From Lysobacteraceae bacterium (GTDB taxonomy: Bacteria; Pseudomonadota; Gammaproteobacteria; Xanthomonadales; BQJN01), in NCBI GenBank assembly GCA_021604725.1, contig BQJN01000015.1, forward strand, positions 1 to 56,384: a stretch of DNA of 56,384 nucleotides. Reading direction: 5' to 3'. The stretch's first letter is position 1. Each line of letters opens with the position of its first letter. A model generated the notes under the pieces. It searched no databases, was not told the origin of the DNA, and was given only the letters and a program-made list of their open reading frames with translations. A program made the position numbers and the translations under genes. Shown here piece after piece: positions 26,095-35,378 of the stretch.

Positions 26095-27214
26095 ACTCGG
26101 TCTCGATTAACTCGATGCCGTCCATTCCAGCCGACAGTGTATTGGCATCGCCGCCCTGGCTGAGCTTGATACGCAATCGAACCTCATTGGCCGAATCGGC
26201 ATGCCGCAGCGCGTCCTCATAGGAGATTTCTCCGGCCTGATACAGGTCGAAAAGCGCCTGGTCGAAGGTCTTCATACCCTGGTTGGTAGATTCCTTCATC
26301 AAATCCTTGAGCTTGTGAATCTCACCTTTGCGGATCAATTCCGAGGCTAGAGGCGAATTGAGCAGAATCTCGACCGCTGCACGCCGCCCTTTGCCATCCG
26401 GTGTCGGAATCAGCTGCTGCGCCACCATCGCGCGCAAGTTCAATGACATGTCCATCAACAGCTGGGGCCGCCGATCTTCCGGGAAGAAGTGCAGTACGCG
26501 ATCAAGCGCCTGGTTGGCGTTGTTGGCGTGCAGCGTAGACAGGCACAGATGTCCAGTTTCGGCAAAGGTGATGGCATGCTCCATCGCTTCGCGCGTTCTA
26601 ATCTCACCGATCATGATCACATCCGGGGCCTGACGCAGCGTGTTGCGCAGTGCAATCTCATAAGAGTCGGTGTCTATTCCGACCTCGCGCTGCGTGATAA
26701 TGCAGGCTTCGTGCTTGTGTACGTATTCGATCGGATCCTCAATCGAAATGATGTGACCGGTTGAGTTCTGGTTGCGATAACCAATCAGTGCGGCCAACGA
26801 TGTTGATTTACCTGTCCCGGTGGCGCCAACGAAAATGATGATGCCACGCTTGGTCATGGCCAGGTTTTTCAAAATGGGCGGCAAACTGAGCTGTTCGATG
26901 GTCGGAATCTTGGTTTCGATGCGCCGCAACACCATCCCGACCTGGTTGCGCTGGTAGAACGCGCTGACGCGAAATCGGCCGACACCGCCAACCCCGATAG
27001 CGAAGTTACACTCATGTGTCTTCTCGAACTCTTCCTTCTGCGCCGGCGTCATGATGCCCATCACCATGTCCCGAGCCTGCGGCGGCGTCAGTGGATTCTG
27101 AGCGATTGGCGACACCCTGCCATGGACTTTCATGCTCGGCGGCAGGCCGGTAGTGATGAAAAGGTCAGACGCTTTTTTGTGCGCCATCAGTTTAAGGAAC
27201 GAATTAAATTCCAT
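26093..27214 (-). CDS. pilU: Type IV pilus retraction ATPase accessory PilU
   Basis: 373 aa PilT-family AAA-type hexameric ATPase that helps PilT retract type IVa pili at the inner membrane. The Walker A loop GATGTGKS is at residues 130-137. The Asp box (HIISIEDPIEYVH), Walker B (DVIMIGEIRTREAMEHA) and His box (HLCLSTLHANNANQALDR) follow. The GATGTGKS loop, the length above 370 and the C-terminal tail after AGEISYEDALRHADSANEV distinguish it from PilT. Ribosome site GAGG lies nine bases upstream. It is the last gene of yggS-pilT-pilU. Confidence 0.94.
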   Translation of the reverse strand: MEFNSFLKLMAHKKASDLFITTGLPPSMKVHGRVSPIAQNPLTPPQARDMVMGIMTPAQKEEFEKTHECNFAIGVGGVGRFRVSAFYQRNQVGMVLRRIETKIPTIEQLSLPPILKNLAMTKRGIIIFVGATGTGKSTSLAALIGYRNQNSTGHIISIEDPIEYVHKHEACIITQREVGIDTDSYEIALRNTLRQAPDVIMIGEIRTREAMEHAITFAETGHLCLSTLHANNANQALDRVLHFFPEDRRPQLLMDMSLNLRAMVAQQLIPTPDGKGRRAAVEILLNSPLASELIRKGEIHKLKDLMKESTNQGMKTFDQALFDLYQAGEISYEDALRHADSANEVRLRIKLSQGGDANTLSAGMDGIELIETE

Positions 27215-27282
27215 GGGGAACCTCGCTGGTTATCGTTCTCGGCGACTGGTCAGATTGCAACGCCACACTCACCCGAATGAAT

Positions 27283-28320
27283 TTAAGCGAATGCGGCCTT
27301 GTTGGCGGCCCGTGCCATCGCTTCTTTGCGATTGACCACGCCACGTCTGACCAGATCGAGCAAACACTGGTCGAGTGTTTGCATACCGACGTTTTGCCCA
27401 GTCTGAATCGATGAATACATCTGAGCGACCTTATCTTCGCGAATCAGGTTTCGAATTGCTGGGATGCCGATCATGATTTCATGGGCCGCAACTCGGCCAC
27501 CGCCGACTCTCTTGAGCAGTGTTTGTGAAATCACCGCCCGCAGTGACTCTGAAAGCATGGAGCGCACCATCGGTTTCTCACCAGCCGGGAATACATCGAT
27601 GATGCGGTCGATGGTCTTTGGCGCTGAACTGGTGTGCAAAGTAGCAAACACCAGGTGACCGGTTTCTGCTGCCGTCATCGCCAGACGAATGGTTTCGAGG
27701 TCACGCAATTCGCCAACCAGGATATGATCAGGATCTTCTCGAAGGGCCGACCGCAACGCCTCGTTAAAACCGTGGGTATCGCGATGCACCTCGCGTTGGT
27801 TCACCACGCATTTGTTCGATGTATGAACAAATTCGATCGGGTCCTCAATGGTCAGAATATGTCCATGATCATGTTTGTTTACGTGATCTACCATCGCCGC
27901 AAGCGTGGTGGACTTGCCTGAACCGGTGGGGCCGGTCACCAAAATCAGGCCCCGCGGCACCTGAATAATATCCCTGAAAACCGGCGGACAATTGAGGTCC
28001 TCCAGCGTCAATATTTCAGTCGGAATCGTTCTGAAAACCGCACCACAGCCGCGGTTGTGGTTGAACGCATTGACACGAAAGCGCGCAAGCCCCGGAATCT
28101 CGAACGAAAAGTCGACCTCGAGAAACTCCTCGTAGTCCTTGCGCTGCTTGTCACTCATGATGTCGTAGATGAGCGCGTGCAAGGTCTTGTTGTCAAACGC
28201 CGGAACGTTGATGCGACGAATATCGCCGTCAACGCGAATCATCGGTGGCAAGCCAGCCGACAAGTGCAGGTCAGAAGCTTTGTTCTTGACCGAAAACGCA
28301 AGTAATTCAGCAATATCCAC
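27283..28320 (-). CDS. pilT: Type IV pilus retraction ATPase PilT
   Basis: 345 aa motor that depolymerises pili for twitching motility and DNA uptake. Walker A GPTGSGKS is at residues 130-137; HILTIEDPIEFVH, DHILVGELRDLETIRLA and HLVFATLHTSSAPKTIDR are the Asp, Walker B and His boxes. The AIRNLIREDK motif, essential for retraction in PilT, is present near residue 289. It starts with GTG, with AGGA about six bases before. It lies 68 bases upstream of pilU. No pilin or pilus assembly genes are in the window. Confidence 0.96.
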   Translation of the reverse strand: MDIAELLAFSVKNKASDLHLSAGLPPMIRVDGDIRRINVPAFDNKTLHALIYDIMSDKQRKDYEEFLEVDFSFEIPGLARFRVNAFNHNRGCGAVFRTIPTEILTLEDLNCPPVFRDIIQVPRGLILVTGPTGSGKSTTLAAMVDHVNKHDHGHILTIEDPIEFVHTSNKCVVNQREVHRDTHGFNEALRSALREDPDHILVGELRDLETIRLAMTAAETGHLVFATLHTSSAPKTIDRIIDVFPAGEKPMVRSMLSESLRAVISQTLLKRVGGGRVAAHEIMIGIPAIRNLIREDKVAQMYSSIQTGQNVGMQTLDQCLLDLVRRGVVNRKEAMARAANKAAFA

Positions 28321-28359
28321 TCGAGTTCCTGCCGATTAGTCCAATGCCCCGAGTATACC

Positions 28360-29058
28360 TCAGCCAACTCGTCCTGCACGCGACCGTGGTCCAAAGATCG
28401 CGGAGCCGACGCGAACCAGGGTCGACCCCTCGGCAATTGCCGCCTCCATGTCACCACTCATCCCCATCGACAAGGTGTCCAGAGGGTAACCGTCAGACTT
28501 CAGCTGTTGGTAATGCTGTGCCACTCGAGCCAGGGAATGTCGTTGCTGGCTCAAGTCACTGGCCGGCCGCGGGATGGCCATGATGCCACGCAAACACAAG
28601 CGACTGGATGCGCTCACCGCATCGGCCAGCGTGGCAAGCTCGTCTGGCGACACACCGGATTTACTGGATTCATCGTCAACGTTGAGCTGAATACAAACAT
28701 TGAGCGGAGCGAGCTCGGCTGGGCGTTGCCGCTGCAAGCGCTGAACGATCTTGACGCGGTCAATGCTATGCACCCAGGTGAATTGTTCGGCCACCACACG
28801 CGTCTTGTTCGATTGCAACGGGCCAATGAAGTGCCAATCCAGGTCTGGAAAGGCAGCCAATGCCAGTTTCGCTTCATTGATGTAACTTTCGCCGAAGGCA
28901 AGCTGACCGGCCTGCCTGGCTTGTTCAATGGCACCCAGGGGCTGGCCTTTGCTGACCGCCAGCAAACGAATACTTTCCGCCTCCCGGCCGTACTCGGTCG
29001 CAAGGTCGCGTATTCGCTGCCGGATGGCCTCAAGTCTTTCACATATCACCGTTTGCAT
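28360..29058 (-). CDS. yggS: YggS/PROSC family pyridoxal phosphate homeostasis protein
   Basis: 232 aa PLP-binding protein with an alanine racemase-like TIM barrel, thought to buffer free PLP. The PLP lysine is Lys37 in LLAVSKGQP. FGESYINEAKLAL, LDWHFIGPLQSNKTR and the C-terminal phosphate site LSMGMSGDMEAAIAEGSTLVRVGSAIFG are all conserved. It is on the same strand as pilT, 39 bases before it; in many gammaproteobacteria the two are divergent. A TACAAT box ends six bases before the ATG, so the mRNA may be leaderless. Confidence 0.95.
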   Translation of the reverse strand: MQTVICERLEAIRQRIRDLATEYGREAESIRLLAVSKGQPLGAIEQARQAGQLAFGESYINEAKLALAAFPDLDWHFIGPLQSNKTRVVAEQFTWVHSIDRVKIVQRLQRQRPAELAPLNVCIQLNVDDESSKSGVSPDELATLADAVSASSRLCLRGIMAIPRPASDLSQQRHSLARVAQHYQQLKSDGYPLDTLSMGMSGDMEAAIAEGSTLVRVGSAIFGPRSRAGRVG

Positions 29059-29064
29059 CGCTCT

Positions 29065-29070
29065 ATTGTA
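29065..29070 (-). promoter_or_regulatory. -10 box of yggS-pilT-pilU
   Basis: TACAAT on the minus strand (29070 to 29065) is followed by six bases and then the yggS ATG. No -35 hexamer is recognisable at normal spacing. The same GCTACAAT context also occurs before the WGR gene (23113-23120) and the HiPIP gene (53500-53507), which suggests it is a common -10 form in this genome. Confidence 0.4.
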
Positions 29071-29204
29071 GCGGCTGGCAAGCCATCACGGGCCGGCATT
29101 CAAACCGTCGCCGTACACAAAACAGACAGACTGACAACCAAGCCTTTGCCACTGCCAAAGATTGTGTAAAGATTGCACGCTGTTTGTTTTTGACGGCACT
29201 GACA

Positions 29205-29783
29205 ATGAACCCAATCAACGACGCCGGCCAGCTCCTTATCACTTTCATATTTGGATTCATCGTCTTCCTGTTCCTGCTGCGCATCCTGCTACAGCTTTGC
29301 AGAGTCGACTTCAGAACCCCTATCGCTCAATTTGTGGCAACGCTAACCAATCCGGTCACCATCCCGCTATCACGCCTGATTCCGCGAGTAGGACGACTGG
29401 ACACGCCGGCCGCGCTGGTGTTGCTGATCGCCAAGTGGCTGGAGTTGATCCTGCTTTGGGTAACCGCGGGCGTCACTCTGAATGTCGGAGGGGCAGCACT
29501 TTGGGCTGTGGCCGAGATCCTGGATTTGACAGTCACAGTATTCATGTTCGCGATCGTCATTCAGATCATCCTCAGCTGGGTCAGCCCGATGGGCGGCGAC
29601 CCTCTGACCTCAACCTTAAGACAACTGACTGCTCCGATTCTGGTGCCGCTGCGCAATCTCATTCCGCCCGTTGGCATGTTCGACTTGTCACCCATGGTTG
29701 CGATCCTGGCACTGTTGTTGACTCGAACCCTGATCACTGCACCGATGGTCAGTGCCGGTGCCCAGTTGGCCCTCGGTGGCTGA
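29205..29783 (+). CDS. yggT: YggT family membrane protein
   Basis: 192 aa inner-membrane protein with two copies of the YggT domain. Each copy has a hydrophobic helix, a loop with NPVTIPLSRLIP (first) or APILVPLRNLIPP (second), and a second helix. The family has been linked to osmotic stress and, in phototrophs, to organelle division; the exact role is unsettled. ATG 29205 is chosen; TTG 29184 would add seven residues. It is divergent from yggS, the usual neighbour, across 146 bases. The stop codon overlaps an extended -10 box for accA. Confidence 0.9.
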   Translation: MNPINDAGQLLITFIFGFIVFLFLLRILLQLCRVDFRTPIAQFVATLTNPVTIPLSRLIPRVGRLDTPAALVLLIAKWLELILLWVTAGVTLNVGGAALWAVAEILDLTVTVFMFAIVIQIILSWVSPMGGDPLTSTLRQLTAPILVPLRNLIPPVGMFDLSPMVAILALLLTRTLITAPMVSAGAQLALGG

Positions 29784-29789
29784 TATACT
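29781..29789 (+). promoter_or_regulatory. Extended -10 promoter for accA
   Basis: TGATATACT (29781-29789) matches the extended -10 form TGn followed by TATACT. It overlaps the yggT stop codon and would give an accA leader of about 24 bases. No -35 hexamer is found at normal distance, as is usual for extended -10 promoters. Confidence 0.5.
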
Positions 29790-29819
29790 TCCAACCATCT
29801 TTTTTCGGCAAGACAGTCC

Positions 29820-30776
29820 ATGAATCCAGACTACCTCGATTTCGAGCAGCCTATTGGCGAATTGGAAGCCAAGATCAACGAATTGCGCTATGTCAGCGAT
29901 GACAACGCGATCAACCTCGATGAAGAAATCCAAAACCTGAAAAGCAAGCTGAAGCAACGCACTGCAGCAATCTTCTCAAACCTTAGCGCGTGGCAGATTT
30001 CGCAACTGGCACGCCACCCGAAACGACCGTACATGCGCGATTACATCGAGCGCATCTTCACCGATTTCCAGGAACTGATGGGCGATCGCCTGTACGCAAA
30101 CGACTATGCCATCGTCGGCGGCACGGCGCGGCTGAACGGACAAGCGGTGATGGTGATAGGCCAGCAAAAGGGCCGCGACACCAAGGAAAAGATCAAAAAC
30201 AATTTTGGCATGCCCAGACCAGAAGGCTACCGCAAAGCACAACGCTTGATGGAGTTGGCTGAGCGATTCCACATGCCCATACTGACCTTTATCGACACCC
30301 CAGGGGCCTATCCGGGCGTCGGGGCAGAAGAGCGCGGGCAATCAGAGGCCATTGCCAGGAACCTGCTGGTCATGTCGCAGCTCAAGGTCCCCATCATTTG
30401 CACCGTGATCGGCGAGGGGGGTTCCGGTGGGGCCCTGGCCATCGGCGTTGGTGATCGAACCTTGATGCTGCAGTACTCAACTTATTCGGTCATTACACCT
30501 GAAGGCTGCGCCTCCATTCTTTGGAAAAGCGCCGATTACGCCGAACAGGCCGCCAGTGCCTTGTCGATAACCGCTGATGCCCTGCTTGGTCACAAGCTGG
30601 TCGACCGCGTCATTGAGGAACCACTGGGCGGCGCACACCGCGACCCGGACACAACCGCAGAGCGTTTGAAGACGGCGCTGACAGAAGAGTTGAATGCCCT
30701 TCTCGGCCATGCCCCGGAGCAACTGGTCGAATCTCGCTATCAACGCTTTTTGAGCTACGGCGCATTCAAGGGGTAG
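29820..30776 (+). CDS. accA: Acetyl-CoA carboxylase carboxyltransferase subunit alpha
   Basis: 318 aa subunit of the biotin-dependent carboxylase that makes malonyl-CoA, the first step in fatty acid synthesis. [20 protein letters not shown] opens the typical N-terminal helix, followed by [16 protein letters not shown], the crotonase-fold core with [40 protein letters not shown] and the oxyanion region [15 protein letters not shown]. Length is standard (E. coli 319). In E. coli accA follows dnaE; here it stands between yggT and tilS with its own extended -10 box. Confidence 0.97.
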   Translation: MNPDYLDFEQPIGELEAKINELRYVSDDNAINLDEEIQNLKSKLKQRTAAIFSNLSAWQISQLARHPKRPYMRDYIERIFTDFQELMGDRLYANDYAIVGGTARLNGQAVMVIGQQKGRDTKEKIKNNFGMPRPEGYRKAQRLMELAERFHMPILTFIDTPGAYPGVGAEERGQSEAIARNLLVMSQLKVPIICTVIGEGGSGGALAIGVGDRTLMLQYSTYSVITPEGCASILWKSADYAEQAASALSITADALLGHKLVDRVIEEPLGGAHRDPDTTAERLKTALTEELNALLGHAPEQLVESRYQRFLSYGAFKG

Positions 30777-30784
30777 CAACGCCG

Positions 30785-32095
30785 ATGCAGGTGGCCACTG
30801 AGCTGTTCCCACCGAGTTCAGGCGCACTAATGGTGGCGTTTTCAGGCGGGGCTGACTCAACAGCCCTGCTGCACTGGCTCAAGCGAAACCTGCCGCAGTT
30901 GAGCTTGCGGGCGATCCACGTCAACCACCAAATCAGCGAACAATCGTCACAATGGGCGCAACATTGCCAGGCCTTCTGTGAGCAGCTCGGCGTCCCACTG
31001 CAAATTGCCGTTGCCGACCCCAGGTCGGACAGCGAAACCGACCTTCGCCGGGCCCGCTATCATTTGTTCGAGCAATCCATACAAACGAACGAAGTATTGC
31101 TGACCGCCCATCATCAGGATGATCAGGCAGAAACTTTTATGCTCCGGGCCTTGCGAGGATCAGGTGTTCGCGGTTTGGCGGGCATCCCTGCGCGCCGGAG
31201 GCTAGGTCAGGGTTGGTTGCTGCGGCCTATGCTGCATTGCCGGCACAGTGAGTCAAAAGCCTATTGCTCTGAACACGGCCTGCCATGGCTAGAAGACCCT
31301 TCAAACCAGATCGACCACGCCGACCGCAACTTTCTGCGTTTGAACGTCATGCCACTTCTTGCCAAACGCTGGCCCCAAGCGGTCTCGCAATTTTCGCGCA
31401 GCGCAGACCAATTGGCCAGCAGTCAACAATGGCAAGACTCGGTGACTGCTCGCGAACTGGCTCGACTGCAGGTTTCTGCCCATGCGATCTGCGCACAAGG
31501 TTTCCTGACAAACAGCACCGAGCAGCGCCATCAGCTGATATCACTTTGGTGTCAGCAACGTGAAATTCCGTCGATGCCGCGTTCGGTGGAGGGTCGTTTG
31601 GACGATCTTGCTGTTGACAACTACGATCAGTCAGCCACTCTGCAGTGGCCCGGTGCCCGACTATGTCGATTTCGAGATGAACTTCATTTGCTAGGGCCGC
31701 CAACTTCCGAACCGGATCCTGGTCTGGACCTTGCCGCTTCGCTGAGGAACCTGCCACTGTTGCCTGAAGGCTGCGGTGCTTTACAACTGCTGGGCGATCA
31801 AAGCGCCGGCGACCAGGACTTTTCGATTCACATTCGGTTTGCCGGATACCGTCACTCTGGACCGCTGCATCTTCGCCCGGCAGGGCGTCATCGGCGGGCA
31901 ATCAAACATTGGTTCCAGGAGGCCGGAGTCCCGCCGTGGGACCGCCCTTTCGTACCCTTGCTCTTTCGATCACAGGAGCTACTGGCAATGGCCGATCTTT
32001 ACATCGGCGAGCGGCTGCAAAACTGGCTGCAAGAGCAAAAGTTGAGCCTGCGGTGGTTGACCCCGAACGGGCAGCGTTCGACAATAGGCGGTTAG
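30785..32095 (+). CDS. tilS: tRNA(Ile)-lysidine synthase
   Basis: 436 aa enzyme that uses ATP and lysine to convert C34 of tRNA-Ile(CAU) to lysidine, which lets it read AUA. The PP-loop SGGADSTALLHWL is at residues about 19-31. Next come ILE-type motifs HHQDDQAETFMLRALRGSG and GWLLRPML, then a middle helical domain (LLAKRWPQAVSQFS) and a C-terminal domain (RRAIKHWFQEAGVPPWDRPF). Length is normal for the long form. It follows accA by 8 bases and leads into xseB after 19. Confidence 0.94.
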   Translation: MQVATELFPPSSGALMVAFSGGADSTALLHWLKRNLPQLSLRAIHVNHQISEQSSQWAQHCQAFCEQLGVPLQIAVADPRSDSETDLRRARYHLFEQSIQTNEVLLTAHHQDDQAETFMLRALRGSGVRGLAGIPARRRLGQGWLLRPMLHCRHSESKAYCSEHGLPWLEDPSNQIDHADRNFLRLNVMPLLAKRWPQAVSQFSRSADQLASSQQWQDSVTARELARLQVSAHAICAQGFLTNSTEQRHQLISLWCQQREIPSMPRSVEGRLDDLAVDNYDQSATLQWPGARLCRFRDELHLLGPPTSEPDPGLDLAASLRNLPLLPEGCGALQLLGDQSAGDQDFSIHIRFAGYRHSGPLHLRPAGRHRRAIKHWFQEAGVPPWDRPFVPLLFRSQELLAMADLYIGERLQNWLQEQKLSLRWLTPNGQRSTIGG

Positions 32096-32114
32096 TAGTT
32101 TCGCAAGGTGATGC

Positions 32115-32360
32115 ATGGTTGAGCAGAAGGACAATCCAGCGCCCGATTTCGAGCAGTCATTGTCCGAACTCGAGTCATTGGTTCGACAAATGGAAAGCGG
32201 CACGGTACCGCTGGAAGAATCGATTGCTCAATTTGAGCAAGGCATCAAGTTGTATCGCCAGTGCAGCCAAGCACTGAAAGAGGCTGAGCTGCGTGTTGAT
32301 CAACTGCTCAACGCTGACGACCCGGACTCTGCTGTGGCGTTCAAACAGGCCGATGAATAA
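32115..32360 (+). CDS. xseB: Exodeoxyribonuclease VII small subunit
   Basis: 81 aa subunit that forms helical hairpins around the XseA catalytic subunit. DFEQSLSELESLVRQMESG and VPLEESIAQFEQGIKLYRQC are the two typical helices, and AELRVDQLL ends the domain. A good ribosome site AAGGTGA lies just upstream of the ATG. The order xseB-ispA-dxs is widespread in proteobacteria. xseA is not in the window. Confidence 0.94.
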   Translation: MVEQKDNPAPDFEQSLSELESLVRQMESGTVPLEESIAQFEQGIKLYRQCSQALKEAELRVDQLLNADDPDSAVAFKQADE

Positions 32361-32426
32361 CTCATGGCGCAGCGCTTGCCGGCGCGTAACCAGCCTCCCG
32401 CTTGCGAACTTCACTGGGGCTGATCT

Positions 32427-33332
32427 ATGAGCGCGGCCGTACAGATCGAATCGCGGCGCGAAAGTCACGCCCGACTGCTCACCTTTCGCGACCGCGTAAA
32501 CGAGCTGTTATCGAAACAGTTGACTGACTTGCCTGCGGCGCCTGAGCGATTGCTGGAGGCGATGCGGTATGCCCTGCTAACGCCAGGCAAACGTATTCGG
32601 CCGTTGCTGACCTATGCGTCGGCCGAATGCTTCGGTTTAGCACTCGAAGCAGTCGATGACGCAGCCATGGCGGTGGAAATCATCCATGCTTACTCGCTGA
32701 TCCACGACGACCTGCCAGCGATGGACGATGATGACCTTAGACGAGGCCGTCCGACCTGCCACAAGGCCTTCGACGAAGCGACTGCCATCCTGGCCGGCGA
32801 TGCGCTGCAGGCGTTCGCCTTCGAACTGCTGGCACAGACCGACTCATCAGCTTCGCAAAGGTTGAGGATGATCAAGATCCTCGCCCAAGCCTGCGGCCCT
32901 GCGGGCATGGCAGGCGGTCAGGCGATCGACCTTGCGGCGGTAGGTCAGGACTTGTCCTTGCAGCAGCTGATGCACATGCATCGCCTGAAGACCGGTGCGT
33001 TGATTCGGGCCGCGGTACTAATGCCAGCCAGCCTGGCCGGTGTTGACGACGCAAACCTCGAAGCACTCACCACCTATGGCGATCGCATTGGTTTGGCCTT
33101 TCAGATTCGCGATGACATTCTTGATGTCACCGGTGACCCTGAAGTTACAGGCAAGAAAAGTGGTGCTGATCAGGCCCTGGAAAAACCGACATTCCCGTCA
33201 CTGATCGGCGTCGATTCATCAAATCGCATGATGCATGAGTTAATCGAAGAGTCAGTGTCGGCGGTAGAGTGTTTGAATGACCCAACCCTGCTGGTCGCCC
33301 TGGCTCGCTACATTGTTAGCCGCGACAGTTGA
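32427..33332 (+). CDS. ispA: Farnesyl diphosphate synthase
   Basis: 301 aa trans-prenyltransferase that condenses IPP with DMAPP and GPP to make FPP, the substrate of UppS (its gene begins this window). The first Asp-rich motif is DDLPAMDDDDLRRG starting at Asp94, with the two-residue insert typical of short-chain bacterial synthases. The second is FQIRDDILDVTGD near residue 220. TPGKRIRPLL carries the IPP-binding Arg residues, and KTGALI and GKKSGADQALEKPTFP are also conserved. It lies between xseB and dxs. Confidence 0.96.
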   Translation: MSAAVQIESRRESHARLLTFRDRVNELLSKQLTDLPAAPERLLEAMRYALLTPGKRIRPLLTYASAECFGLALEAVDDAAMAVEIIHAYSLIHDDLPAMDDDDLRRGRPTCHKAFDEATAILAGDALQAFAFELLAQTDSSASQRLRMIKILAQACGPAGMAGGQAIDLAAVGQDLSLQQLMHMHRLKTGALIRAAVLMPASLAGVDDANLEALTTYGDRIGLAFQIRDDILDVTGDPEVTGKKSGADQALEKPTFPSLIGVDSSNRMMHELIEESVSAVECLNDPTLLVALARYIVSRDS

Positions 33333-33398
33333 GCGCAGACCAGCGGTAATGGTTCAATAGCTTCAGGTCAGATGCGTTCGACGGTGACGACATGAGAA

Positions 33399-33427
33399 TT
33401 GTTGAATAAGCATGCCACCCTTATATA
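33399..33427 (+). promoter_or_regulatory. Sigma-70-type promoter for dxs
   Basis: TTGTTG (33399-33404) and TATATA (33422-33427) are separated by exactly 17 bases and lie 49 bases before the dxs ATG. This is the best-spaced sigma-70 promoter I found in the window. Transcription would begin around 33434, at the base of the hairpin 33433-33452. Confidence 0.6.
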
Positions 33428-33432
33428 CAAGG

Positions 33433-33452
33433 ACAGGGCAACAAAGCCCTGT
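33433..33452 (+). promoter_or_regulatory. 5' leader hairpin of dxs
   Basis: ACAGGGC (33433-33439) pairs perfectly with GCCCTGT (33446-33452) over the loop AACAAA. It would sit at the extreme 5' end of the dxs mRNA and end 24 bases before the ATG. Terminal stem-loops of this sort commonly protect mRNA from decay; a regulatory role is possible. There is no T-run, so it is not an intrinsic attenuator. Confidence 0.5.
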
Positions 33453-33476
33453 GACCAAAACGAGACGGTTCAATTG

Positions 33477-35378
33477 ATGATCGATTCCAAGCAGTTTCCA
33501 TTGCTCTCCAAGCTTGACGCACCTGATCAGCTGCGCATGCTGCCGGTCGAGTCTTTGCAGTCGGTGGTTGATGAGCTGCGGCAATACTTGATCGAGTCGA
33601 TCGCGCGGGCCGGCGGGCACTTCGGTGCTGGTCTAGGCTGCGTTGAACTGACCGTCGCACTGCATTATGTGTTCGATACACCGGACGACCGTATCGTGTG
33701 GGATGTCGGACACCAGGCCTACCCGCACAAGATACTGACCGGACGCCGCGATCAAATCGAATCGATCAAGAAGAAAGACGGTTTGGCACCGTTTCCGAAA
33801 CGCGGCGAATCGGAGTACGACACATTTGGTGTCGGGCACTCATCGACCTCGATCAGTGCCGCATTGGGCATGGCCGTCGCCTCAGCACTGGACGACAATG
33901 AACGACGCTCCGTAGCAGTCATTGGTGACGGTGCCATGACCGCGGGTCTAGCCTACGAAGCGCTGAATCATGGTGGCGATGTGGCCCCCAACGTCCTGGT
34001 CGTACTCAATCAGAATCAGATGTCGATCTCACCCAACGTCGGCGCGCTTACGCGCATGCTGGGGCGATTGGTGAGTGGCAACTTTTACACCGGCGTTCGC
34101 GAGCAAAGCAAGCGCGTAATGAAGCCAGGCACCAAGCTTTACGACTTCATGGGACGGTGGGAAGAGCACGTCAAAGGCATGGTGATGCCCAGTACGCTGT
34201 TCGAGGAACTCGGCTTCAACTACCTGGGCCCCATCGACGGCCACGATCTTCCGCTGATGGTCAAGACACTGCAACAGATCAAACGGCTGGGTGGGCCGAA
34301 GTTGCTGCATGTCATCACCGAGAAAGGAAAAGGATACCAACCGGCCGAAAAGGACCCGGTCAAGTATCACGCGGTCAGCCCGTTCGACCCCAAAGTTGGC
34401 ATGGTACCCAGCGGCAAACCCTCACCGGGCCCCAGCTACACCCAGGTCTTTGGAGATTGGTTGTGCGATCAGGCCAAGATCAACGACAAGCTGGTAGGTA
34501 TTACGCCAGCCATGCGCGAGGGTTCAGGTCTGGTTAGGTTCGCTGCGGAATTCCCCGATCGCTACTTTGATGTCGGCATCGCGGAGCAACATAGTGTCAC
34601 TTTCGCAGCCGGCATGGCCTGTGAAGGGTATCACCCGGTCGTAGCCATCTACTCAACGTTTCTGCAGCGAGCTTACGACCAGTTGATCCATGATGTTGCG
34701 GTACAAAACCTTCCAGTGATGTTCGCCATTGACCGCGCTGGCGTAGTCGGACCTGACGGCCCAACCCATGCAGGCAGTTTCGATCTGAGTTACCTGCGCT
34801 GTGTGCCAAACATGGTGGTCATGGCGCCAGCCGATGAGAACGAATGCCGGGCCATGCTCAATACCGGCATGACCATCAACGGCCCCAGTGCCGTTCGATA
34901 CCCACGAGGCAGGGGCCCGGGCGTGAGCGTCGAATGTGGCGCGGAAACGGTTGAAATTGGCAAAGCGCAAAAGTTGCGTACCGGTAAGGATGTAGCCATT
35001 CTCGCCTTCGGCAGCATGGTCGCCAGAGCCCAGGAAGTAGCGGCTGAGATCGATGCGACGGTTTACAACATGCGCTTCGTGAAACCGTTGGACAGCGAGG
35101 CAGTCGCTGCTGCGAGCAAGCGTCACAAACTGATCGTTACCGTCGAAGAAAATGCAACCAGCGGCGGTGCTGGCTCGGCTGTAAACGAATGCCTGGCCAG
35201 CCTCGGTCTGGCCTGTCCGGTCCTCAACCTGGGGTTGCCCGACTGCTATCTTGAACATGCCGGGCGGGACGAGTTGCTGGCAGAAGCCGGCCTCGATACA
35301 CCCAGTATCCTGGCGGCAATCAAACAACGAGCGCCGTGGATCGATTCGGGCTCAGAGCGTTCGGTCGCTGGTCTATGA
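33477..35378 (+). CDS. dxs: 1-deoxy-D-xylulose-5-phosphate synthase
   Basis: 633 aa thiamine diphosphate enzyme that joins pyruvate and glyceraldehyde 3-phosphate, the entry step of the MEP pathway. [20 protein letters not shown] and [17 protein letters not shown] are N-terminal signatures. The ThDP site is [15 protein letters not shown]. The second half has the transketolase Pyr domain with [20 protein letters not shown] (catalytic Glu) and [11 protein letters not shown] 33477 is chosen; an earlier TTG at 33399 is the -35 box of the promoter. The last codons overlap the next gene (ATGA). Confidence 0.96.
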   Translation: MIDSKQFPLLSKLDAPDQLRMLPVESLQSVVDELRQYLIESIARAGGHFGAGLGCVELTVALHYVFDTPDDRIVWDVGHQAYPHKILTGRRDQIESIKKKDGLAPFPKRGESEYDTFGVGHSSTSISAALGMAVASALDDNERRSVAVIGDGAMTAGLAYEALNHGGDVAPNVLVVLNQNQMSISPNVGALTRMLGRLVSGNFYTGVREQSKRVMKPGTKLYDFMGRWEEHVKGMVMPSTLFEELGFNYLGPIDGHDLPLMVKTLQQIKRLGGPKLLHVITEKGKGYQPAEKDPVKYHAVSPFDPKVGMVPSGKPSPGPSYTQVFGDWLCDQAKINDKLVGITPAMREGSGLVRFAAEFPDRYFDVGIAEQHSVTFAAGMACEGYHPVVAIYSTFLQRAYDQLIHDVAVQNLPVMFAIDRAGVVGPDGPTHAGSFDLSYLRCVPNMVVMAPADENECRAMLNTGMTINGPSAVRYPRGRGPGVSVECGAETVEIGKAQKLRTGKDVAILAFGSMVARAQEVAAEIDATVYNMRFVKPLDSEAVAAASKRHKLIVTVEENATSGGAGSAVNECLASLGLACPVLNLGLPDCYLEHAGRDELLAEAGLDTPSILAAIKQRAPWIDSGSERSVAGL

